A stretch of 6,233 bases of DNA from Planctomycetota bacterium. Lineage in GTDB: Bacteria; Planctomycetota; UBA1135; GCA-002686595. Below the pieces are notes generated by a model. It had not been told where the DNA came from. It did no database searches and saw nothing but the letters and a program-made list of their open reading frames with translations. Location of the stretch: contig JAQBVH010000210.1 in NCBI GenBank assembly GCA_027623615.1, positions 1-6,233 of the forward strand. The letters are read 5' to 3'. This document shows positions 1 through 5,348 of the stretch, in pieces; the first letter of the stretch is position 1, and each line of letters opens with the position of its first letter. Made by a program: the position numbers and the translations under genes.

Positions 1-28
1 CTGGCTCGCGCGCGGCGAGTCGAGCCAG
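1..28 (-). terminator. inverted repeat downstream of the sigma gene, possible terminator
   Basis: CTGGCTCG at 1-8 is perfectly complementary to CGAGCCAG at 21-28, leaving a 12-base loop. It lies 19 bases past the sigma factor stop codon, where a transcription terminator is expected. The 3' side for the minus strand lies outside the window, so a T tract cannot be judged. On the plus strand the stem is followed by G/C-rich sequence with no T run. It may be a hairpin terminator, a bidirectional 3'-end hairpin, or chance in GC-rich DNA. Confidence 0.35.
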
Positions 29-47
29 GGCCCCCGCTAGTGCTCGC

Positions 48-641
48 TTACTCCGGGTGGTGATCGCCCATCACGACCGCCAGCCGCGCGAGGGCGCGCG
101 CCAGGCGCTTGCGAGTCTCACTCGCGCTGATCCCCAGGCGCTGCCCCGCGGCCTCGGCATCCATGCCGAAGATCCGGCGCAGGCTGATCACCTCCTGGTG
201 TGTCTCCGAGAGCTGAGCGAAGGCGGCCTCGAACCGATCGAGGGCTTCGGTCGCCTCCTCGGGGGAGGGGGGCACGTCCCCGTCGCCAGTCTGCAGCGCG
301 ACCTCGCGCGCCACGTCCCGCTTCGCCGCGAGGTAGTAGCGCCGGCGGTCGATCACCTTGCGCAGGGCTGAGCGGTAGAGGTACGTGCGGAAGGCGATCT
401 CGTCCTTGAACGAGAGGTCGTCCTTGCGGTCGAGCACCTCACGGCACACGGACTGCACCACGTCGGAGACCGACTCCTTGGCGCGCAGCGCAGGATCGAG
501 GTTGTTGCGCACGTACGCGGCAACGTCTTCGAGGTTGCGTTCGAGGAGCGACTCGATCGACGGCTCCGACCGGGCAGGCGACGGTTCGGATGACATTGGG
601 AGGCAGCAGGCTGCGAGCGCAGCAGGGGAGAGAGGCACCAT
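48..641 (-). CDS. ECF-like RNA polymerase sigma factor, kinase-linked type
   Basis: A two-domain sigma-70-family factor that would direct RNA polymerase to a dedicated promoter set. Counting from the Met at 641 (197 residues), region 2 spans about 30-115. It contains the polymerase-binding helix with S-D-V-V-Q-S (59-64) and the DNA-binding stretch FRTYLYRSALRKVIDRRR (84-101). A Pro/Glu-rich linker (about 120-132) leads to region 4, which opens with LSETHQEVISLRRIFGM (144-160). Its helix-turn-helix ends GISASETRKRLARALARL (170-187). There is no region 3 and no C-terminal extension. Start choice is open. Met at 641 has GAGGGG about 9-11 bases upstream. Met at 596 (182 residues, beginning MSSEPSP) has no ribosome-binding site but fits the conserved domain better. 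An in-frame ATG at 725 would overlap the divergent kinase start and is unlikely. The residues between 641 and 596 look non-conserved. Region 2.2 has serines in place of the usual acidic residues, and no anti-sigma gene is adjacent. Control by the divergent kinase is therefore inferred. Confidence 0.88.
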   Translation of the reverse strand: MVPLSPAALAACCLPMSSEPSPARSEPSIESLLERNLEDVAAYVRNNLDPALRAKESVSDVVQSVCREVLDRKDDLSFKDEIAFRTYLYRSALRKVIDRRRYYLAAKRDVAREVALQTGDGDVPPSPEEATEALDRFEAAFAQLSETHQEVISLRRIFGMDAEAAGQRLGISASETRKRLARALARLAVVMGDHHPE

Positions 642-650
642 TGAAGCCAT

Positions 651-658
651 CCCCCCTC
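651..658 (-). promoter_or_regulatory. candidate Shine-Dalgarno for the sigma gene
   Basis: Read on the minus strand this is GAGGGGGG, with its end nine bases before the ATG at 641 and directly abutting the in-frame ATG at 650. The spacing suits the 641 start and is too short for 650. It is the only purine-rich ribosome-binding-site candidate near the possible starts, and it is the reason 641 was preferred over 596. G runs are common in such GC-rich DNA, so the support is moderate. Confidence 0.4.
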
Positions 659-685
659 GCCGGCGAAAGCCTGAGCCCGGTGTCC

Positions 686-716
686 TTGCGTAGAAACGGG
701 TTGCGGGTGCTAGATT
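686..716 (+). promoter_or_regulatory. candidate promoter of the kinase gene (leaderless)
   Basis: TAGATT at 711-716 matches four of six bases of the -10 consensus and fits the TANNNT form. It ends seven bases before the kinase ATG at 724, so transcription would begin at or next to the start codon. No Shine-Dalgarno sequence precedes that ATG (the bases are CTGGGCC), which agrees with leaderless translation. TTGCGT at 686-691 is a possible -35, but the 19-base spacer is long. The whole divergent region 642-723 must also carry the sigma gene promoter. I see no convincing -10 on the minus strand. Confidence 0.45.
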
Positions 717-723
717 CTGGGCC

Positions 724-3510
724 ATGCCCGTCGACCAGCACGCGGAGCAGCTCTTCTCGGCGTGGATCGCTCGCCAGCAGGAGGGGCTCGCCGAACCCCT
801 GGACGAGCTGGTCTCGGAGCACCCGGATCAGGCGGAAGCCCTCGAGCAGATGGCCCGTCGTTACGCGGTTCTCGAGGACGTGCTCGCCATGATCGGCATG
901 GACGACAGCGCCCACGCCCCCAGCCGCGAGCTCGACGAGGAGCGACGGGAGGCCGTGCGCTCCGCGCTCGATCGCCTACGCGCCGTGCAGCCCGGCGACG
1001 AACCGTTCGAGATCGGGGAGGTGCTCGGTCGCGGCGGCATGGCCGAGGTCCTGCGCGCCTGGGACGACGGCCTCGAGCGCGAGGTCGCGGTCAAGGTGCT
1101 CCAGGGCGAGCCCTCGCCGAACCATCTGTGGCGTTTTCTGGTCGAGGCACGCCTGACCGGCTCCCTCGATCACCCGGGGATCGTGCCCGTGCACGAGCTG
1201 GGCCTCGACGCCGACGGCCGACCCTACTTCAGCATGCGGCTGCTCGACGGGCAGCGCCTGGACCAGGTCATCGAGCGAGCCCGCGCGGAGGACGGCTGGT
1301 CCGTGGCCCAGGTCCTCGAAGTCCTGATCAAGGTCTGCGACACGATCGCCTTCGCCCACGCGCGAGGCGTCGTGCACCGAGACCTCAAGCCGGCCAACGT
1401 CATGGTCGGCGAGTTCGGCGAGGCGTACGTCCTCGATTGGGGCCTGGCCTGGGTCACCCCGCGCGAGGGGACCTCCTCCGAGGCGCCGCTCGCCTCGTCC
1501 CTCGAGACCGCCGACGGTGATGTCATCGGGACGCCGGCCTACATGCCCCCCGAGCAGGCCGTGGGACAGCACGCCAGGCTCGGGCCGACGGCTGACGTCT
1601 ACGCGGTGGGCGCGATGCTCTACGAGCTGCTCTCGGGTCGGATTCCCCACGCGGATGCCGGTGAGATTCTCTCCGGTCGCGAGACCCTCGCCGCCGTCAG
1701 CGCTGGTCCCCCGCCACCCTTGATCGAGGTGGCCCCCGAGACCCCGCTCGAGCTGGTGGCCATCTGCGAGAAGGCGATGGCGCGCGACCCGGGGGAGCGC
1801 TACCCGGACGGCTCGGACCTCGCCGCCGACCTGCGCGCCTTCGTGATGGGCCGCGTGGTCAAGGCGTACACCCACGGCCCCTGGGCCGAGCTCGCCTCCT
1901 GGGTTCGACGCAACCGTGCGACCGCCGCGCTCCTCGCGGCCTCGGTCGTGGTCGCGATCGGCTCGAGCATCACCGTCGCAGTCGTGCGCGCCGCAGGCGA
2001 ACGCAGCCACCAGCTGCTGGTCAGCCCGGCCCTGCTCGACGTGCTCGAGGCGCGCGCGGCGCGGCTCGTGCCCGCCTGGCCGGAGCACGAGGAGGCCTTG
2101 GTGCAGCTGCTCGAGGAAGTGCGCGAGATCACGGCGCGACGCGGCGAATTCCGCATCGAGCGGGATCGACTCGCCGCCCTCGGAGAGCCGGTCGTGGACG
2201 CCGAACTGGGCGACCTGCAGAGCGCGACCAGCAAGCGCCAGCTCGAAGCCCTCAGCGCCCAAGCCGCGATGCTCGAAGCCGGCCACGGGGACGTCCTCGC
2301 AGCAGAGGACCTCGACCTCGACGGCGACAGCACGCAGGAGCAGCTCTCGCGTTTGCGCTGGGACATGATCCGCGTCGCGGCCCGAGCCGTGCCCGAAACA
2401 CGCATCACATTCGTGGACGATGTGATCGGCGCGGAGTACCGCCTCCTCGACGACACCGTGCACCGCTTGGACCTCTGGGCGCAGGGGGACCGACACACGA
2501 GCCTCTTGGCCGACCTGGAGGACCGGCTGCGCTGGGCGCGTACCGTGGAGGCCGCGAGCATCGAAGACCACGGGGCCGCCTGGGAGCGGGCTGCCGCCGA
2601 GGTGGCGGCGTGGCCGCGCTACCAGGGCCTCGTGCTGACGCCCCAGATGGGCCTCGTGCCGCTCGGCGCGGACCGGGCCTCGGGACTGCAGGAGTTCGCT
2701 CACCTGGCGTCGGGGGCGCCCGCGACCCGGGGGCCAGATGGCGCTCTGCAGGTCCAGGGCGACACGGGCATGGTGTTCGTTCTGGTGCCGCCTGGCGCAT
2801 ACCAGCCCACGCTCGACCAGGTGACCGACGAGGAGGTCGACGCCGTCCCGCTCGACGCGTTCCTGCTCGCCAAGCACGAGCTGACCCAGGCCCAGTGGCT
2901 GCACCTCACCGGTTGGAACCCGAGCGTGCACGAGATGGGCAGGGAGCGTCGCAACGGCGAGGTGGTGACGCCGCGCCATCCGGTCGACAACGTCACCTGG
3001 AGTGACACGATCGACACCTTGTCGAGGCTCGGACTCGCGCTCCCGACCCAGGCCCAGTGGCAATACGCCGCAGCAGCGGACACGGACACCGAGCGTTGGA
3101 CGGGGGATGATTGGTCGACCCTCTCCGGCATGGAGAATCTTGGCGATCAGGCCGCGGCCCGCTTCTCGGCCCAGATCAAGGGCACCCCGACCGCGGCGGC
3201 GCTCGACGATGGCTGGCCGTTCTCTTGCCCGGTCGACGCGCTGCAGCCCAACCCCTGGGGCTTCCAGCACATGCTCGGCAACCTGTCGGAGTGGTGCGCG
3301 GACTTGCAGCTCAAGAGCAACCTGTGGCCCTTCGAGCCCGGAACGGGCGCCCGCCGCGCGCCGATCACCGAGGGGCCGCGCGTCGCCTGCGGCTCCCACT
3401 GGAACGAGGCCACGCCGAGGCGCGTGAGGACCCAGGGGCGCTCCTCAGCACCCCCCGACCGCCCGATGGGCACCCGCGGCTTCCGCGCAGCGCGGGCCCT
3501 GCAGCGCTAG
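724..3510 (+). CDS. transmembrane Ser/Thr protein kinase with FGE-like extracytoplasmic domain
   Basis: A 928-residue PknB-type (Hanks-type) kinase. An N-terminal helical region (about 1-90) is followed by the kinase domain (about 95-373). Visible kinase elements are the Gly-rich loop GRGGMAEV (102-109), ATP-anchoring K124, alpha-C E141, catalytic H218-R219-D220 with K222 and N225, the metal-binding D238-W239-G240, P-P-E (275-277) in place of A-P-E, D291 and R359. All catalytic residues are present, so it should be active. One membrane helix (about 399-421) follows the basic stretch WVRRNR. With the kinase inside the cell, the C-terminus lies outside the cytoplasmic membrane. Residues 430-675 are mostly charged and helical and resemble no family I can name. 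Residues about 676-925 are FGE/SUMF1-like: TGMVFVLVPPGAY, HELTQAQW, HPVDNVTW, LPTQAQWQYAA, NPWGFQHMLGNLSEW, GTRGFRAAR. The two copper-binding cysteines of true FGE are absent, so this is probably a sensor or binding domain. The ATG has no ribosome-binding site and is probably leaderless. The gene diverges from the sigma gene, and its stop shares CTAG with the convergent gene. Confidence 0.93.
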   Translation: MPVDQHAEQLFSAWIARQQEGLAEPLDELVSEHPDQAEALEQMARRYAVLEDVLAMIGMDDSAHAPSRELDEERREAVRSALDRLRAVQPGDEPFEIGEVLGRGGMAEVLRAWDDGLEREVAVKVLQGEPSPNHLWRFLVEARLTGSLDHPGIVPVHELGLDADGRPYFSMRLLDGQRLDQVIERARAEDGWSVAQVLEVLIKVCDTIAFAHARGVVHRDLKPANVMVGEFGEAYVLDWGLAWVTPREGTSSEAPLASSLETADGDVIGTPAYMPPEQAVGQHARLGPTADVYAVGAMLYELLSGRIPHADAGEILSGRETLAAVSAGPPPPLIEVAPETPLELVAICEKAMARDPGERYPDGSDLAADLRAFVMGRVVKAYTHGPWAELASWVRRNRATAALLAASVVVAIGSSITVAVVRAAGERSHQLLVSPALLDVLEARAARLVPAWPEHEEALVQLLEEVREITARRGEFRIERDRLAALGEPVVDAELGDLQSATSKRQLEALSAQAAMLEAGHGDVLAAEDLDLDGDSTQEQLSRLRWDMIRVAARAVPETRITFVDDVIGAEYRLLDDTVHRLDLWAQGDRHTSLLADLEDRLRWARTVEAASIEDHGAAWERAAAEVAAWPRYQGLVLTPQMGLVPLGADRASGLQEFAHLASGAPATRGPDGALQVQGDTGMVFVLVPPGAYQPTLDQVTDEEVDAVPLDAFLLAKHELTQAQWLHLTGWNPSVHEMGRERRNGEVVTPRHPVDNVTWSDTIDTLSRLGLALPTQAQWQYAAAADTDTERWTGDDWSTLSGMENLGDQAAARFSAQIKGTPTAAALDDGWPFSCPVDALQPNPWGFQHMLGNLSEWCADLQLKSNLWPFEPGTGARRAPITEGPRVACGSHWNEATPRRVRTQGRSSAPPDRPMGTRGFRAARALQR

Positions 3511-5348
3511 TGCTTGGTGGAGTCCTGCAACTCGATCTCCGCGAAGCCTACGGCGCGGTCGCCGTTCTCGGTCGGGGCGCGCCAGGGGATCGAGAGCTCC
3601 AGCAGCTCGATCGGCACCCGGCCAGGTAGCTGGAGGCGCGCCTTGTCGCGGATGTCGGCGGGCATGCGCAGGCGCAGCGGGTCGCCGCCGTTGATGCGCA
3701 CCTGCACCTCGAGGGCGCGGGCGAAGTTCGTCTTGTCGAGCGGCACCTCGCGCGCGTGGCTGAGGACCAGGGTGTCCGCGGTCACCGGCGAGGTCAGGCG
3801 TAGGGTCAGCGTCGGCAATTCATCGGTTCCCTCCGCGACCCAGGCGGTGCTCTGGATCTGGTCGACGGCTTTCAGCGGGTCGAGCCGGTCGCCCACCTGG
3901 CTGCTGGCCGAGACCTCGACGCCCGCCCCTGCCAGCAGGTTGAAGCGCGGGTCGAGCGCCCCCGCCCGCATCCACTCCGCGAGGACCTGGTTCACCTCCA
4001 CCACGAGCGGCGTCGAACGCACGACCTCGGTCGCGCCGCCGTCCGCGGGGACCAGGTGCAGCTCCGCGACGATCTCGTGCTCGCCGGGCCGGTCGAGGCT
4101 CGCCGTGACCAGGAACCGGTCGCGCTTCGCGGGCTGACTCGACGATCCGAGCCGGCGCCCGATCTCCTGGCCGCCCGCGGTGTACACCACCCGCGCCACG
4201 CGCGGCGTCTGTTCGCCAGGATGAAGGAAGCGCGCCGGCAGGGTCTCTCCGTAGCCCGTTATCCAAAGGCGCAGGGGTGTGTCGCCCGCCACGGCTACCT
4301 GGATCGCCTCCGCCTGCCCGTGGACCATGCGCGCCGACCCTGCGCCGGCGACGCCCGACCTGGGCGCGGTCGCGCGCGTGAGGAAGAGCACTCCGTAGCA
4401 CGTCTCCTGCACGCCCTTGCGACCGAAGAGCGGCTGCCAGTGACCGTCGGCGTGCTGCTGCCCGACGAGAACCCGCGCGCCCGAGTGGTACCAGTCGATC
4501 TCGCCGAGCGTACGCACCTCGGCCAGGGCACCCATGCGTTCGAGTCCATAGAGGTAGTACGCGACGCGGTTGGTCCCCCAGCCCGGATTCATGGTCACGG
4601 AAAACCTGGCCGTCATCCAGGCCAGCCCGCCGGCGATCGCTGCGTCGACCCGGGCGGAGAGCGCGCGGTAGCACGCGGGCGCGTAGCGCTCGCCCTCCTC
4701 CACCAGCTGCGACCGACAGATCGAGAGCACCGCGACCCCCGCAGTCGTCATGGAGCCGCGCGCGTCCCGCGAGTGCTCGTGGGCCTTGTGGTAGCCGAAG
4801 CCCCCGTCCTGCTGCGCGTACTCGAGCGCCGCCTCGGCCAGGGCACACCAGGCCTCGTCGGGGATCTGCACCCCCGCCAACGTCGCGGCGCGCAAGCCCA
4901 TGGCCGCGAACTGGGTGTTCGACAGGTCCGCGCCGCTCGGGTACCCGAAGTCGCCGTGCTGCCAGCTGAGGAGCTGCCGCGCGAGGCGCTCGATGCGGTC
5001 GAAGTTGCCGCGGCGGTCGTGCTCCACCAGGGCCATGATCAGCAGGGCGGTGTCGTACGTCCCCGCCTGCTTCCCGTGGAGGAAGAGCAGCGCCCGCTGC
5101 ACGGCATGATGCTCCGGATCGAGCCCGGCCTCGAGCAAGGTGTAGACCGCCAGCGCCGTGTGCCCCATGCGCTGCTTGCGACCATAGAGCCAACCGCCGT
5201 CGACCTCCTGGTGGGCGAGGATCCACTCGACGGCGCCGTCGATCGCCGCGTCGATCGACGGCTGGGAGACCCGGTCCGCTGGCGGCACCAGTCCATCCTG
5301 CGGCGCCCGTACCTGACCCGCGAGCGCGAGCAGCAGCGCGCCGATCAA
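3507..5348 (-). CDS. secreted squalene-cyclase-like alpha/alpha-toroid protein with beta-sandwich C-terminus
   Basis: A 613-residue predicted exported protein. A short signal peptide (1-15, MIGALLLALAGQVRA) has a hydrophobic core and a V-R-A cleavage site but no basic N-region. Residues about 31-326 form a prenyltransferase/squalene-oxidase-type repeat domain. Its QW-like turns include QEVDGGWLYG (47-56), WQHGDFGYPSGADLSNTQFA (129-148), QQDGGFGYH (179-187), YYLYGLERMG (264-273) and GQQHADGHW (296-304). Hopene-cyclase DXDD and protein-prenyltransferase zinc ligands are not seen, so cyclase activity should not be assumed. Residues about 345-445 look like one or two Ig-like beta domains. Residues about 475-609 resemble a discoidin (F5/8 type C-like) sandwich, with SASSQ, A-V-D, the T-x-W position at 501-503 and a closing GFAEIELQ. 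It starts with TTG. An in-frame TGA lies four codons upstream, and GAGGG sits six bases before the TTG, so the start is well fixed. It overlaps the upstream gene by four bases (TTGA) and is probably co-transcribed with it. Role unknown: scaffold, glycan binding or cell-surface function are possibilities. Confidence 0.85.
   Translation of the reverse strand: MIGALLLALAGQVRAPQDGLVPPADRVSQPSIDAAIDGAVEWILAHQEVDGGWLYGRKQRMGHTALAVYTLLEAGLDPEHHAVQRALLFLHGKQAGTYDTALLIMALVEHDRRGNFDRIERLARQLLSWQHGDFGYPSGADLSNTQFAAMGLRAATLAGVQIPDEAWCALAEAALEYAQQDGGFGYHKAHEHSRDARGSMTTAGVAVLSICRSQLVEEGERYAPACYRALSARVDAAIAGGLAWMTARFSVTMNPGWGTNRVAYYLYGLERMGALAEVRTLGEIDWYHSGARVLVGQQHADGHWQPLFGRKGVQETCYGVLFLTRATAPRSGVAGAGSARMVHGQAEAIQVAVAGDTPLRLWITGYGETLPARFLHPGEQTPRVARVVYTAGGQEIGRRLGSSSQPAKRDRFLVTASLDRPGEHEIVAELHLVPADGGATEVVRSTPLVVEVNQVLAEWMRAGALDPRFNLLAGAGVEVSASSQVGDRLDPLKAVDQIQSTAWVAEGTDELPTLTLRLTSPVTADTLVLSHAREVPLDKTNFARALEVQVRINGGDPLRLRMPADIRDKARLQLPGRVPIELLELSIPWRAPTENGDRAVGFAEIELQDSTKH

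Noticed and set aside
594..725. Longer 225-residue version of the sigma factor starting at 725
   Set aside because: The extension is Arg/Gly/Pro-rich without conserved features. Its ATG overlaps the divergent kinase ATG and has no ribosome-binding site, and using it would leave no divergent promoter region.
976..3399. Long open frame (807 codons) on the minus strand, antisense to the kinase gene
   Set aside because: It is a shadow produced by strong GC bias at third codon positions. The translation is rich in Arg, Gly and His with no recognisable domain, while the plus-strand frame encodes a complete kinase.
3523..3537. Small inverted repeat (GAGT / ACTC) just after the convergent stops
   Set aside because: The stem is four base pairs with no T run, so it is too weak to call a terminator.
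553..5263. Exact 13-base repeat TCGATCGACGGCT at 553-565 and 5251-5263
   Set aside because: Both copies encode similar short peptides (PSIE and PSID) in unrelated proteins. A repeat of this length is plausible by chance in a biased 6-kb sequence.
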